A DNA stretch of 64,000 bases from Anseranas semipalmata (GCA_013399115.1 VXAA01007203.1:1-64000), one strand, 5' to 3'. Shown: positions 1 through 13,388, numbered from the stretch's first letter. Notes: generated by a model not told the origin, from the sequence alone. Program-made: numbers and translations.

Positions 1-1203
1 GGTAGGGAGGGGGGTTGCCTGCGGGTAGCTCCCAGCACCTATGCACACCATAGACTCTGCACAGTGGAGAGAAATGGCCCAAGGGGCTACTCAGTCTTCT
101 ACAGTCCAAGTCACTCTCTGATACTATTTAGCTCCTCACTGCCTGTACAAATAGCCATATGTCATTTAGCTGCCCTAGACAGGTGCATGAAGACCTGTAG
201 GGTGAAACTGGGCTTAGAACTGACGTATTCTCTCCAAGTCACTAAATAAATGCTTTTCCACCTCTACCATTCTGCTATTGTGCTGCCCCATCATGGTGCC
301 TTGTTCATCTCATCCTCTTGCGTGTTAGTGGGTGGTAAGATCTTCGACGGAGACAGGATCCAGAACAAGAAAATCTTGCTCCCTGTTATATCTCCAGATG
401 TTTTTGCCACCAATAGCTGAATCTGTGAAGGTTTCTCTGGACAAAGAAGCATCACAAATATGGAATAGAAGAAGGGTCCCTGATGGACCAACTGTGATGC
501 GATTGAAGGATGAATTCTTTCCGACACATGTAATCCAATGCCTCTGTGTGAGGTGATATTTGACCGCATGGTAGCCAGAGTGCATCAAGGATGATAGAGT
601 TGCAGCCCACAGTCATCCACTTGTCCTCATGCCATCTAGCAGTGTGAAAGCATTTTTTCTCCATATCTACAAGACTAGGGGACTGCAAAAGAGAAGGTGA
701 AGCCACCCTTTATCAGCCTTGCATGGCTATGCCAACTGCAGCCTGTGATCCTCTCATCCTGAATCAATCTCTTCTTTCTTTTCTGATTCTCCCTGAAGCC
801 TTTCCTCCAGACACCCTTTAAAGCCTTGTTTTCCATCATGAAAATAACAAGGTAGAGGACTTGCCATGCTTTCATCTTCCTTTCCCTAGTACCTCTCTGT
901 CTGCAATCCACACTTCTCCCTTCTCAGAAGCAGATGCTCTTGTGAAAGATGATGCTGCCCTTATCACAGGTTTCACATTCACTAGCAGGTTTCCAAGGAT
1001 AAGTTACGAAGGGGCTCATCATTTTTTTGGCTTAGCTGAAATGTATACAATAATGGCTTGGAAATAAAAACTATAAAGAGGAGTTAATAGCATTCTTACA
1101 CAGCTGCAATGAGAAACCATTAGGCTGCCACTTAACTCCACTGTATTCAAACATTACTTCATAGACCTTAAGACCACTTCAGTAAGCTATGGTATTCCTT
1201 CTG
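1..1203. other. Unique noncoding sequence, no gene seen
   Basis: Reading frames here are short (under 100 codons), overlap on both strands and show no recognisable domain. No repeat element, RNA gene or CpG-rich promoter is visible. It abuts the 3' end of a CR1 element. Confidence 0.6.
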
Positions 1204-2416
1204 ACATAGAATCATTCATAGAATCATAGAAACATAGAAACATAGAGTTGTTTGGATTGGAAGGGACCTTAAAGATCATCTAGTTCCAACCCCCCTGCCA
1301 TGAGCAGGGACACCTCCCACTAGACCAGATTGCTCACAGCCCCACCCAGCCTGGCCTTGAGCACTTCCAGGGATGGGGCATCCACAGCTCCTCTGGGCAA
1401 CTTCTTCCAGTGCCTCACCACCCTCTGAGTGAAGAATTTCTTCCTTATATCTGATCTAAATCTCTTTTAATTTAGAACCATTACTCCTTGTCCTATCACT
1501 ACATTCCTTGATAAAGAGTCCACCCCCACCTCCTTCCCGGAGGCCCCCTTTAGGTACTGGAAGGCTGCTCTAAGGTCTCCCCAGAGCCGTCTCTTCTCCA
1601 GGTTGAACAATCCCAGCTCTCTCAGCCTGTCTGCAGAGGAGAGGTGCTCCAGCCCTCTGATCATCCTCGTGGCCCTCCTCTGGACTCGTTCTAATAGGTC
1701 CACATCTTTCTTGTGCTGGGGGCCCCAGAGCTGAACGCAGTACTCCAGGTGGGGTCTCATGAAAGCAGAATAGAGGAAGAATCACCCCCCCCAACCTGCT
1801 GGCTACACTTCTCTTGATGCAGCCCAGGATACGGTTGGCTTTCTGGGCTACAACAGCACAATACCAGCTCATGTTGAGCTTCTCATCAGCCAACACCCCC
1901 AAGTCCTCCTCAGGGCTGTACTCAATCCATTCTCCACCCAGCCTGTAATTGTGCTTGGGATTGCCCTGAGCCGGGTGCAGGACTTTGTACTTGGCCTTGT
2001 TGAATTTCATGAGGTTTGCACAGGCCCACCTCTCAATCCTGTCCAGGTCCCTCTGGATGGCATCCCTTCCCTCCAGCATGTCAACCACACCACACAGCTT
2101 GGTGTCATCGGCAAACTTGCTGAGGGGGCACTCGACCCTACTGTCCATGTCACCGACAAAGATGTTAAACAGCACCGATTCCAATGACCCCTTAGGAACA
2201 CCACTCATCACTGATCTGCACTTGGACATTGAGCCGTTGACTGCAACTCTTTGAGTGCAACCATCCAGGCAATTCCTTACCCACCGAGTGGTCCATCCAC
2301 CAAATCCATGTCTCTCCAATTTATAAACAAGGACATCATGGGGGACAGTGTCAAATGCTTTGCACTAGTCCAGGTAGATGATGTCAGTTGCTCTTCCCCT
2401 ATCTACCACTGCTGTA
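1204..2416 (-). mobile_element. CR1 LINE retrotransposon, 5'-truncated, minus strand
   Basis: The left end carries repeated TCATAGAA units, the complement of the CR1 3'-terminal octamers. It is followed by the typical CR1 3' untranslated region, which includes a short TTGGAAGGGACCTTAAAGAT block. Further right, the minus strand encodes the C-terminal part of a CR1 reverse transcriptase. The homology stops near 2416, where AT-rich unique DNA begins, so the copy is 5'-truncated, as most CR1 copies are. CR1 is a non-LTR retrotransposon of birds and other sauropsids. CR1 usually makes no clear target duplication, and none is seen. Confidence 0.95.
1467..2416 (-). pseudogene. CR1 ORF2 reverse transcriptase, C-terminal remnant, broken
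   Basis: The minus strand shows the end of a LINE-type reverse transcriptase. It has a [10 protein letters not shown] block near 2340-2365, a GVPKGS block near 2195, the catalytic FADDTK box at about 2101-2118, and the downstream [13 protein letters not shown] and [10 protein letters not shown] blocks typical of CR1 ORF2. In a live element the protein copies element RNA at the target site. This copy is dead. An in-frame TAG lies at 2365-2367 directly before the CKAFD block. The frame also shifts near 1775, between the VILPL and RPHLEY segments, best explained by one lost base. The N-terminal endonuclease half is absent. It is not a host gene. Confidence 0.93.
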
Positions 2417-5400
2417 AATAAATCATTTTAATTTTAAAGTCTATCAAAATAAATAGATGGAAAATGAGAAGTGGGTCAAGGGAGATAGAGAAGGAATGGC
2501 AGAAGAGTCCAATTATTTTTTTATTTTCTAATGAGGAAATCAAGTTTTGCTGGAAATTTTTAAATTCAGAAAGCGACCCAAAGGAAGTACTGTCAGGGCT
2601 GACTTTACAAAGACAGACACTACCACAAACCTTTCCTAATTCTCAGATTAATGAAGAAGAGAATGTGACATGAAGCAAAGAGGGTCTTAGTGAGTCTGGG
2701 TCTAAATAAGTTTGCATAATGGTTGTTCATGATTATAGCCCCTGCTGTCCTGCTTAAAACTATTATTTTAAGCATAAAATTGTGCCAGCTGATGAGACCT
2801 TCACAAGTCCTCCAGCCTCCACACTGTTTCCCAGAGCTCCCAGCTCCTCAAGGAACCATGTAAAGCCTTCAGAGACTAAGAACCAATCTCTCCAGCTCCC
2901 ATCTTCACTACAGAACTTCCAACATATTGAAAAACCCCAATACAAGTTACTAAAAGGGCAAGACTTCCATAAAAAGTGAAAAGTCTGTAGTTTTGTGCTC
3001 ATGACACAGGAACCGTAATTGGCCCTCCAGCCTCTCCTAAGAACTTCCTGTGGACAGGATTTTGTTTGAACCTCTCATAAAAACAAATTCACACCAGGGT
3101 TGTCTATTACTGTTGTTCAGGCAACTCAAAGGTTGGCATTTCCCTCCTTTCGAATGTTCTTGGCAACCTTATCATTCCCTTAATAGAATGTTTTCATTTG
3201 ATGAATAAGGAACATTAATTCAAGTTTGCAATGCCATCTGAGGATCGAAAGTGTTCATATACGGCCTCTTGCAAAGAACAGCAAAGAGAGTGAAATGGCT
3301 TTTGTTGACTTCAGTGCACTTTAATCCAAGCCCTGAATCATAGCACTTATAATTGGGCATAATCAAAATGTGACTTTTATTACTGGGCAGGATATGTAGA
3401 AGCAATATGTTTCTAGAAAATAGTAGGTTTCCTATGTTTCTCTCATTAATACTTTGATTTATTGCCAGAAATGCTGTAGAGCAGGCCTCTTCCTTAAGCT
3501 AAAAACTGAAACCTGAGCTCAAGATTTGGAAGATGATTTAATGACACTAGAACTTGGTGGATCAGATATTCTGGCTCTTGCTTGCTTTGGCCATACTCCC
3601 TTATGCACATATGTCTTCATTCGGTAGTACTTTCAGGACTTTAAATGAGTATTTCATGCATGGGTGACATATTTTCAGTTGGCAATAAAATTTTCTGCTA
3701 CATTGCAGTAAGGTACTTTTTTTCTTTTTTGGGGTGATACATGGTTCAGAAAAGTAACTTAACTCTCATATTTTATTAAAAAACTCTCTTGGCTTTTGTC
3801 CAATAGTAGAGGCAAAATGCATGACAGCCACAGAGATGTTGATAGAGATTCGTGGTTTTCCCAGCCGGATTTTGTTGTTGTGGTTGTTTTGTAGTCTAAA
3901 ACAGATCTTCATATGGAGGTGGAACTCAACTCTTTCTAAACCAAGTATATAGAAAATGTGGACTTCTCCAGTTGCTGGATGATGTCAGTCATGTAAAAGT
4001 TTAGCCAAAGATTCACCTCACTGACCTCTCAATGGAGGTAATCCTACTGCCCTAGAAAGAGCAATCTGGAGACACTAAAAGGGAGAGGTCTTGTGGGAAG
4101 GAAACAATGGACCTTCAAGAAAGATCACGGAGTCTGGCAACATCCTTGTGAACATGGGCATCCCAGGACAGTCTGAGTTCCCACTGCCATGCAGATACTG
4201 AATGAATCTATTGCAGAATGACAGCAGCTCCCTTATAACACATAAGCGATTTGTACCCTGATCCTGCCCTTCCTTGATCCCCCCCACCATGTCCCCTCCG
4301 TGCTTTGTAGTTTATTAATGGCTCTGTCAGGCAGGGTGATTCATCCCAGAGGAAGGCATCAGTTTGAGAATACATATATCAAAATGAAGAGCAAGCCGTG
4401 TAGCACTGGATGAACAGCGCATGGAGCAGGAGTCGAGAAAATCAATAGGTTATTGAAATTGTAATTGCAGGAACTTATTTGTTTTTAATAATAATGTTAT
4501 AAATCAAAAGTCCCAGGCTGAGAGATGGGTATCAGGTGGGAGGGAAAGAGAAAAAATCAATTCTTGTGATGACTTGATTCCCAAGTCACGCATGGCCGCA
4601 GCTCAGTCATAATCCTTTCCTCATAAATTAATGTTTTTATCACTCCCAGGAGTGAGAGGGATAAACGCTGTACTGGCCTGGGTGGAGAGGGAGACACACG
4701 TAGTGATGAAGTGGGGATTTAGAGAAGAAATTGAGCAATATCATTTCATTTTGTTTGACAAGGGGAGAGAGTTGCCTCACTTAAAAGATAGTGGTCCCTT
4801 TGGGCCATGTGGGGATATCTGCCTTACAGGTTGCAATAATGGGTGGATAGCAAGCTGGATTTGAACTAGCCACTGCAGATAGACAGAGCAGGGAGGCTGT
4901 GGTTAATCAAACGGATGTGTTCGATGATGAATGGGAAGTCCATGCCAAGCTAAATGAAAGACCATAAGCTCCATGCTGCCAGGGGATGAAGGGGAACACT
5001 ATGCCATGGGAATCTGGAAATCTGCTTCTCTTTCTCCTTGGAGAATGGGATGGGCTGGGACATCCCCTCTCCACATAAACAGTTGAAGGGGATGTCAGCT
5101 GCTCTAATATAGCTCCAACATAGGCATGTGAGGAGGGGGTTGTGTGTTAATAAAGTAGTAGTACGTGGGGAATTTTCCACACATCTGAGCTGGGCAGCTT
5201 TTGAAATGCTTTTTCCCAAACTCTTGCTCAGGAGCAGGGATCAGGTTAACCTCATATGCCACAGTCAAGTCCAGACCGGATATCCTGATCTTTGTCCTTT
5301 CTAGGCAATGTGGGCTCTCTGGATGGCTCCTCCCTGCTCAGTTGCCTATCTACATGGTGCTGTCTGTCTCCATGTGAGACAGTCACCTTGGAATTCCTTC

Positions 5401-8131
5401 ATCAGGGAGCAGAGCTTAGGCAGTGTTTCTTCTCATCCTAAAACAAGCACCTACATTCGAAGTGACAATTTGTGCCCCTAAAGGACACTGACTGTCTTGA
5501 CCACTGTCATATGAGGCTGCCTTCACTGCAAACACCAAAAGGATGAGGTTTTCTTTTCTAATGTTAGAGATATTCAGGATAGAGGTCTCCAGCCGAGCTA
5601 GCTCTCCCAGGACCTAGTTTGCAGTCAGTGGAGAGAAACAGGTCCTTTCAGGGCTTGATTTATCTCAGCTGCATTGTCCTGCCACATCACACCCAAAGAA
5701 GCACCAAAAGGATTATCTCAGCTATGTGGTCATGTACATTCAGCGGGAGTCCCACCATGGGTATCCAAACCACAGCCAACCTGGCAGCCCCCAACAGATA
5801 GAAAGTGCATAGGTCGTGAGGCTCCCTCTGCTTCCAACAAATCTCTTGGTCTTTGCTGATCCTTTTGCTGATGCAGAGAAATTAGTTTCCACCTTTTCTG
5901 CCAGTAGATGTTTCCCAGCAGGCTAATCTGAGCTCTGTTCCAATGATCAAATTAAAATAGAAGAAGAGACCCATCTGACACCAAGCTAAAGCAAATAACC
6001 CATCGGTTGCTTCTATTTGAAGGTTGCATCACTGAAGGGCTGCAGAGTACAGCTTTGGCAAAGCCACAAGGTGACAAGCATGTTAGATAAGCGTAGGCAC
6101 ATCGACTGCTCTCTTTCTTTAGATGGCAGGCTGCCCAGCAGCTGGACGGAATTGCTATGTGGGCTTAATGCCCTCCTGCATTTGCAGGCAGCAGAAAAAT
6201 AAGACCTGATGCAGCTTGGCACCCAATGAAGGATTTGTGGGCTGTGCAGCTCTCTCACTTCCTGGTATGTCAGCCTCAGAAATTCAGGGAGACAGCAAGC
6301 CCCAGGGTTGTCTTTTCTTTAGATATGTTCAGCACTCTCAATGAATCATTCCTCTTTGACCTTCCCTGCCTTGGCTCCCCTTCCACAGTCCAGTGTCACT
6401 AATAAAAGTTGTTGATTAAAAAAAAAAAAATGCACCTTCTCAGGTTGTCCCAAGAGGCTCATGGATTGTCTCAGCTTTGGGCTTCTATTTCTGGATGCTG
6501 GATCACCTCTTGTGGAAGCACACTGCTGTGTCCAACAGGAAACAATGTCCGAAGGGCACTTTGCACCCCAGAAACTCCCTCCCAAACCATGATGCTTTTT
6601 ATGTTGGGTTATATGTTGGGTCAGGCTGAGGGGCTCAAAGAGAAACATTGTGAAACATCTCTCAGCACAAAACGCCTCCTGTTACCGCTCTGTCAGACCT
6701 GAAGATATGTCTCTGGGCCACCTCACTTCTATTTTCTAGCCATTTCCAAGCAAAAGGGGCAGCAGGGCTCCAATTTCAAAGGACTAGCCTGTGAAAGGGG
6801 AAATCCATTTTCTCCTGGGCTGTCCCTGGTCAGCAAAGGAGGACCTCAGATGTTCTTCTTGTCGCTGTGATTTCCATTCATCATGATGGGACTCTGCTTC
6901 TCCTCACAATTAATGCTACATCAGCTAATCTGGGGACGGAAAACCCAGACTCAGTTTTCCCTGACAGGCCTAGATAGTCCCAGTGGGAAAGGAAATGTGC
7001 CTCTTTTGATGGGTCAGAGACTTGCATACAGATGCTCAAAAATGCTGACTGCTCACAGGACCAAGTAAACTCTCATTACCACAGATCCATTTTAACTCCC
7101 TAGTTAATATATAAGAAAAATGGTTATTTTTTAATTGGAAAAAAAAAATCATGAAGAGCCTGCTGTGAAGTCCTTTAAAAAGAAAATAAAGGAATTGGGA
7201 CAGATCTAAAATGCAAGAAGATGGGCAACTTCTTCTGCAAGTTGCTGTCATTCACAGTGCAAGAGGTTTTAAAAAGTGTTAAAAGTAGTGCTGGCTGCTA
7301 TAAGCAGTAACATAAGACACTGGGGATACACAGCTGGCAAAAACAAATCTAACGGCTGATCCATAAGCCTCTTTTCATTCACGTTGCACTTACAAATATT
7401 TCATAAAAGATGGAAGTCCACACTCTGGTCCACATCACTCAGTTCAAATCCCATATACAGTGAAGCAAGAGTTTCCCAAATTGAAATGATTTTAACTGAG
7501 GTCTTTAGCACTCCAGGTTCCAACTCTTGGAGCGTTTTCACTCCCAAGAAAGCTTTGGCAATCAAATTCTGTGAAGAGGCCTGCAGTACACATACCTAAA
7601 TGTTGCGTAGCATGAACACCATGCTAAATAACTAGATCGGATATGGATATCAGCTCTACAGATCTAAACCTGGTCATTCGTTGTGTCCTGTGCAGCTCAC
7701 AAAAAAATATTTTCTTCCCCAATCCATCATATGGACAGTGTGAGCTGCAATGGAATTAATTATGTACCTAAAACAAAGCAATAACTAGCTTTTTTGCTTT
7801 CAGATTTCGTCTTATAACCCATACATTTGTATTTCTATGCCTGCCTAGACCCCCTTATGCCAAGGTCAGAGTTTTGTGTAGGACCCATTCAAAGAGCTTC
7901 TGATAGAGTAGAGGTCTGAGGATAGGAGAACTGTTTCTTAAATTTGCAACAGAAAGACTGTCAAAAAGGGGATAAGGGAAAGGATAAGGGAATCAAGCCA
8001 TTACTTGACTAGATATTTCTCTCATGGGTTAACACAACTTCCAATGGGTTAGCAGCATAGCCTGGCAGATTTTAAGAGACACCTGGCCTATTAGGTAGTG
8101 AACTGAGAATGGGTCATGAAAATATTTCAGG
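2417..8131. other. Unique noncoding sequence
   Basis: About 5.7 kb with no identifiable gene or recognisable transposon. Short homopolymers occur (for example T-rich at 3717-3730 and A11 near 6419-6430). A block at about 4316-4640 reads like a possible conserved noncoding element (see findings). Reading frames of up to 100 codons show no domain and overlap on opposite strands. Confidence 0.55.
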
Positions 8132-8306
8132 AAGCATGGATGCCCCATCCCTGGAGGCATTCAAGGCCAGGCTGGATGTGGCGCTGGGCAGCCTGCTCTA
8201 GTAGTTGGCAACCCTGCCCAGAGCAGGGGGGTTGAAACTAGATGATCTTTAAGGTCCTTTTCAACCTATGCCGTTCTATGATTCTGTGATTCTATGATTC
8301 TATGAT
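8132..8306 (+). mobile_element. CR1 LINE 3' fragment, plus strand
   Basis: This short fragment carries the CR1 3' untranslated region: a GATGCCCCATCCCTGGAGG block, a GAAACTAGATGATCTTTAAGG block and a tail of ATTCTRTG octamers ending near 8306. It contains no coding part. It is heavily 5'-truncated, which is usual for CR1. Confidence 0.93.
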
Positions 8307-8951
8307 AAGCAGCTGTTCATCTAGCAGAGCCTTTCTGAATATGGCCCCAGTGAGTTCTGGTGTCTGGATCAGTTGCCATAACTTTGTGGACCAGTAGTAG
8401 ACCACAGCCCAGGACCCATCTTTCAAGGAGATGTTTTGCATCAAGGGTAGGGTTAAGGTACACTTAAGGGCAAGAGTAGTTGTCTCTTTCTTGTACTAGA
8501 GTTCCTTGTTTTGAGCAGAAAAAGGTGATTCATTCTGCATTTTTATACTAATGCCATAAGAACATTTCTCTCTCTCATAATTTTTATTACATTTCATAAT
8601 TTTATCATGAGTCTTGCATTATTATTATTTTTTTTTAATTCTACCTACAGAATTTGGGTCTAACATTTCTTTAATACACATTGTGTAATTTTCTAGCTGT
8701 GAAAAGAAAAATGAAAACACAAGACCTCCAAAGCTGCATGGCAGATAAAATCACTCAAAGGGTATTCTATTATTACAGCTTTGGTTTATTTGTTCTACAC
8801 CATGATTTTCCTGCCTGACCAGGAATTTAAGAGTGTTTTTCAGGTTGTATATGGCAGCAGGTTATGTTCAGACTTCAAGGACTTTGAGTTTATAAAGTCA
8901 GTTAGGCAGAGTTTATGGGCCCCCTCATCGTTAACAGGAAAAGGGAGTTAC

Positions 8952-9020
8952 TAAATAATAATAGTATTATTAATAATAGTAATAGTAATAATAATAATAG
9001 TAATAATAATATATATAATA
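8952..9020. repeat. AAT/AAC-type imperfect microsatellite
   Basis: Trinucleotide-rich array made of AAT units interrupted by AGT units, ending in a short (AT) run before CAGGG at 9021. Confidence 0.9.
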
Positions 9021-10260
9021 CAGGGTGATGCCAGCTCTGCTATCCAGTGAGAAACAAGAATTCACAGTAATTAAGGCTTAGAAAAATTCCCTTTGCTGGG
9101 TCCCAGGAAAAATGAAACGTCAATTTCAGAGGAAGAAGAAACAAGAAAATGTATTGATATTCTGGGCTGCTCTTCCCTTTCAAATGTCTATTGGTGCCAG
9201 ATCTTTGTGGCTATTTCAGGAGAGTGTGAGCTTCCAGGACAGGGCAAATTCTGAAGGGTGCTGCAGCATTTCTGATGCATTTTTGTACATTCCCTGTTTG
9301 CAATAGAGAATCTCTGGGAGATGTGCACGGTTGGCTTGGAGGCACCAATGCAACTCAAAAGTGCTGAAAGCCAAGTCCCAAGAGGAGAGGAATGAGTTAA
9401 TGATGAAGGAGGGATTTAGTTCCTCAGAGGGGAAATCCTGACTGGATTAAAGCAAGTGGCAAAACTCCCAACAGCTTTAGTAAGGTCATAAATTCAAGCT
9501 TAGTTTTTCATCACATTAAGAGTATGGGTTTGAATTTTTAATACGTAAAACAGTGTGTAAAAAAATGGCATTGGTAGGTATAGATGTCTATATACACATG
9601 ATATTGGTGGGTATATACTTCAGTTGTAGGTTGATGCATACTATACAAACACCTATTTATAATCCTTGTAAAGATACAAAATACATTCTTTTTTCTTTTC
9701 TTTTAAAATTTGTTTTATTGTACAAGGAACCCTGAGAATCACCCAGGGAACCTTAATGCCATGATTGCTGCAAACACAATCACATAACCTCTCTACAGCC
9801 CAGCAGGATACAACCCCTTTTAAAGCTTTGGTCTGTATCCCATAAGAAGCAGGAACAAAACTCACAATCTTCAAAGAGAGCATGATCCAGATCTGTAATC
9901 AGGGATCTGGTGTGGAGAGGTCTGGTTCCTTTCTGAGCTGAGCGGAGGTTATTTTGGTGCAGCAATGAGAAGCTCATTTTGCTGCAGAGGACAGAATAAG
10001 TGAGCCTGAATTCAATAGCAGCCAGAAGTCCTGAACAGCATTAATGAAACATCTGTCTGTGGAATATCCTCCCACCAAATCAAGGGTTTAAAGGCTGCAG
10101 GAGCTGTTGTTATTTTGTGGTTGTGCTAATAAGAGGAAAAGCATTTCCAGCTAATGGCTTCATTCACGTAAGGCCAAATCATCTTCACAAGGCTGCAGAA
10201 AGCAGAATCTGCAGGCTGCAAAATATTTCCCTGGTATTCATATTTATGATTCTTTCCAGG

Positions 10261-10306
10261 GTAATAGCCATGATGGCACTCAGTTAATAGCTGTAATGAC
10301 ACTCAG
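10261..10306. repeat. Imperfect 23-bp tandem duplication
   Basis: Two adjacent 23-bp units (10261-10283 and 10284-10306) match at about 18 of 23 positions. Both contain TAATAGC and end in CACTCAG. Confidence 0.75.
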
Positions 10307-11590
10307 TGCAGGTGTTTCTACTTAAATACTCATTAACACTCTAATCTTGCTCTTTTGGTTTAAGCATTATTTCCATCCTGTCATGGGCTCCAGGGAGAGC
10401 AGAAAGGGATTCTGCAGAACGTCTCTGTGGTTCAAAACCTAAGTGAAGAGTAACCAGACTTTTCTGCTCAAGAAAACACTGAGGTCCAGCACCTGTGCCA
10501 TTGGCCTGGGCTAAAAATTATGTCCCACAGCTGTAGGGTCCTACATGTCATGAGCTTTCTGTGCAGCCAGTGTGTTTCAAGTGAATGAAGACCATGGGAT
10601 GACTGCATGTGTCCCGATTTCTTCTCTTGGTTGACGTGAGGAACTGGTATCTGGACAAGGAAGAAGTCCTGAAAACTGAATGGTTCCTCTTCTGTATGCA
10701 AAAGCCTGGGGAAGTGATTTGATCATGAGCTACATGTGATGAATGTTCAGATTACTAGCATGTCTCCTCCTGCACATGAGATATTAAGTACAAAATCTGT
10801 AGTTACTTCTGCTAACTTGATGAATTGTGAGTGTGCACCACAGTGGCAGACCCTGCCAATGGACCTAGCTCTGAAGGTGAAATTCCTCCAAACCATGAAG
10901 TCTTAATATGGATTTGTCTTACAATTTTATTATAATTCTGCAAACTGGACAGAAAGAATGAGATTCAGGGCTTAAACTTGACATGACTGACATGTTTAAA
11001 CAAAAAATATAGCTAATAAAGTCAGTAGGTTTACTGTAATCTCCCCTGGTTACCTCCTTGCATCTGAACTGGTGGAAAAGGACATATAAACACTTTTTAA
11101 TCTGCTTCGGCACCAGTTGCTGTGGTTTATTGGAGGTGGTGCAAGTTGCTTTGGCTAGTGGAGTTGGAGCAAGCACTTACTGCAATCCAACGTTCAGGTG
11201 CAAACACATTTCTGCAAATGAAAATGACACCTTTGGCATGTTGAAAATAACATCTACAGGATGTTTCCAGGCTATATATATATTTGGGTGTTGCTCAGGG
11301 TCGCTGAGTCCCATAGCAGCAGAGACAAGAGTAGGACAATCCAATACCCCATTCAAAGCTAGTGGGGTGTCCCAGTCTTCTCGTCCCCATGACACACATT
11401 TCCCAGGTGATTGCTAATTGAGATTCCCAGTGACTCCTTCTCCAGCTCATTCCACATTCATCCAGAGTCGCTTCTTTTAAAACTCATTAGTGGCATTTAT
11501 CCTCATTTAAATGAGAAGAAGCCACGTATGTTAGATATACAGATGGCATATTGTCTGTGGAGAATCATTAAAGCCTGGAGAAGATTTAAT

Positions 11591-11669
11591 AAAAAAGAAG
11601 AACAAGAGGAAGAAGAGGAAGAACAAGAGGAAGAAGAAGAGAAAGAGGAAGAAGAAGAAGAAGAAGAGT
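11591..11669. repeat. Purine-only GAA/GAG microsatellite
   Basis: Almost uninterrupted purine tract of GAA and GAG triplets on the plus strand. It produces an artificial poly-glutamate reading frame at 11411-11800 and poly-serine or poly-leucine/phenylalanine frames on the other strand. None of these should be read as a gene. Confidence 0.93.
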
Positions 11670-12720
11670 ATGCCGAGGAGATAAAAACTCCCACTGCAAA
11701 TAACCAGTGGGAGAAAGAAAGAAAAAGGCCTGCTGGAAGACAGCGATCGCTCTGGGGAAGGAGTCAGGCAATCTCTGAAGGAACAGAGGGGAATCTGTAG
11801 AGAGCATTTCATCTCTCAAAATGATGAGAAAATAAAATAGCAAAACATAGTGATCAAACAGGAGTAGGCAAACAGGAGTGAGCTGATGAGCAGGAGAACA
11901 GAAGACCTATGGAAAAGGAGTGGTGCTTTAACAGCAAAGTTATTTCTAGATGTGGGAGCTGGAAGTGTTCTCCAGAGTTAAAATCCTGCAGTTTTGGTCA
12001 TATCCTTACTTTGTCAAAGGGAGGCCTGGAGGTGCACCAGCACCTTCCTTTCTGCAGGCAGGGAGTGGCCAGGGATGCTGGACCATTCTCCAAGGAATGC
12101 TATTGCATGACTGAACACCATCTCATTTACAGCATAAATGCATTAATGCAACTTTTCTACATTTTTGTTGCACCAGCCTTGCTTTTTGCACTATTTCTGT
12201 CTTTATATTTCTGTGTGTTGAACCCCCTGACATTTCCTGAAGCATATAAAGAGGACAGCCATATTAATCATTTGCTTTTGGAGGATACCTCTGCCCACTG
12301 CACATATGTACATGAATTGCACAATATGACTCAGGTAGCACAGACATGGCAAAACAAATTAGTTTATGCCAGAGAGGAAGAAGCAAAGAATTTCACACCC
12401 ATTTAGCTTACCCAGAACAGCTTTTTTAGCCCTAATGTCTGGGTGTTTCAGCCCTATGTCCTCCAGGTGAGCCATGCCCATAGCCCGGCAGGTAAGACCA
12501 AGGCCCATAGGCAGAGGAATGAATACACATTGGTGCCAGGGTAGCTGCTCAGCCTTTGTCCTGAAGGAGTTTGAGAATCTCTTCAATGAACAACCTAGCA
12601 CGTCCTGGAACATCTGTGTCATATAGTATTTCCCATTATCTGAAGCATCCCACCTATCTTTGCCTGTTCTCCCTTTGATATTTCTTCTGGCCTGACTTAG
12701 TTTCAAAGACTCAATTTATG

Positions 12721-12772
12721 TAGCATAAAATGTACCCCCAGTAGCCTAGCATAATATGTACCCCCAGTACCC
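12721..12772. repeat. 26-bp tandem duplication
   Basis: Units at 12721-12746 and 12747-12772 match at 24 of 26 positions. Both begin TAGCATAA and contain TGTACCCCCAGTA. Confidence 0.88.
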
Positions 12773-13111
12773 TATAATCCAGAATGTGTACAACATGAAA
12801 TTTATATTCCTACATAGCATTTTAAAGCCTATAACAGAAGTCTGTTAGCAATATTATGTCCCCTCTGCTCTTCATACAGTTATTACCTGCTCTGGGATAG
12901 AAGCTATCTTTACTATATATGTAGGTACAGCACTTGCACAATGCAGACTTGGTCCACGTTTGGACTTTCTAGGTACTGACAAGAAGTCTACAGATTTATC
13001 CGATGAAATTGTGTATGACAGCTAAGGATGCCTTCCTGGGATAGTGGCATCCATGCAGCCCACACTGCAACTGCTGCATTGTGAGAATCTGTTCCATGGT
13101 GTAGCCTTCAG

Positions 13112-13388
13112 CCTAGGATGAGGGGGAATGGGCTAAAGTTGTACCATGGGAGGTTTAGGTTGGATATTAGGAAAAAATTCTTTACTGAAAGGGTTGTTAG
13201 ACATTGGAACAGGCTGCCCAGGGAAGTGGTTGAGTCACCATCCCTGGAGGTATTCAAAAGATGTTTACATGTAGAGCTTAGTGACATGGCTTAGTGGAGG
13301 ACTTGGTAGTGTTAGGTCATAGGTTGGACTAGGTGATCTTAGAGGTCTCTTCCAACCTAAATGATTCTGTGATTCTGTGATTCTATGT
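13112..13388 (+). mobile_element. CR1 LINE 3' fragment, plus strand
   Basis: Starts inside the CR1 3' part with a GGGGGAATGGGCTAAAGTTG block. It continues through GGTTTAGGTTGGATATTAGG and TGGAACAGGCTGCCCAGGG and ends in ATTCTGTG/ATTCTATG octamers. It is close in sequence to the copy at 33583-33970 (about 94% by eye over the shared part), so both come from one subfamily. There is no coding capacity. Confidence 0.95.

Larger units (their letters stand above)
8307..13111. other. Unique noncoding sequence with microsatellites
   Basis: No exon was recognised. The stretch includes an AAT-type microsatellite (8952-9020), an imperfect 23-bp duplication (10261-10306), a purine GAA/GAG tract (11591-11669) and a 26-bp duplication (12721-12772). 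A 165-codon frame at 11909-12406 (plus) has one hydrophobic stretch near its middle. It has no known domain and no supporting context, so I treat it as chance. Confidence 0.55.

Noticed and set aside
7441..7462. GTTCAAATCCC, like a tRNA T-loop
   Set aside because: No matching A-box, acceptor stem or anticodon arm upstream. The match is a single short motif.
11411..11800. Glutamate-rich plus-strand frame
   Set aside because: Translation of the GAA/GAG microsatellite at 11591-11669.
11909..12406. 165-codon plus-strand frame with a hydrophobic stretch
   Set aside because: No known domain, no flanking gene features and no matching frame in a repeat. A chance frame of this length is expected in 64 kb scanned in six frames.
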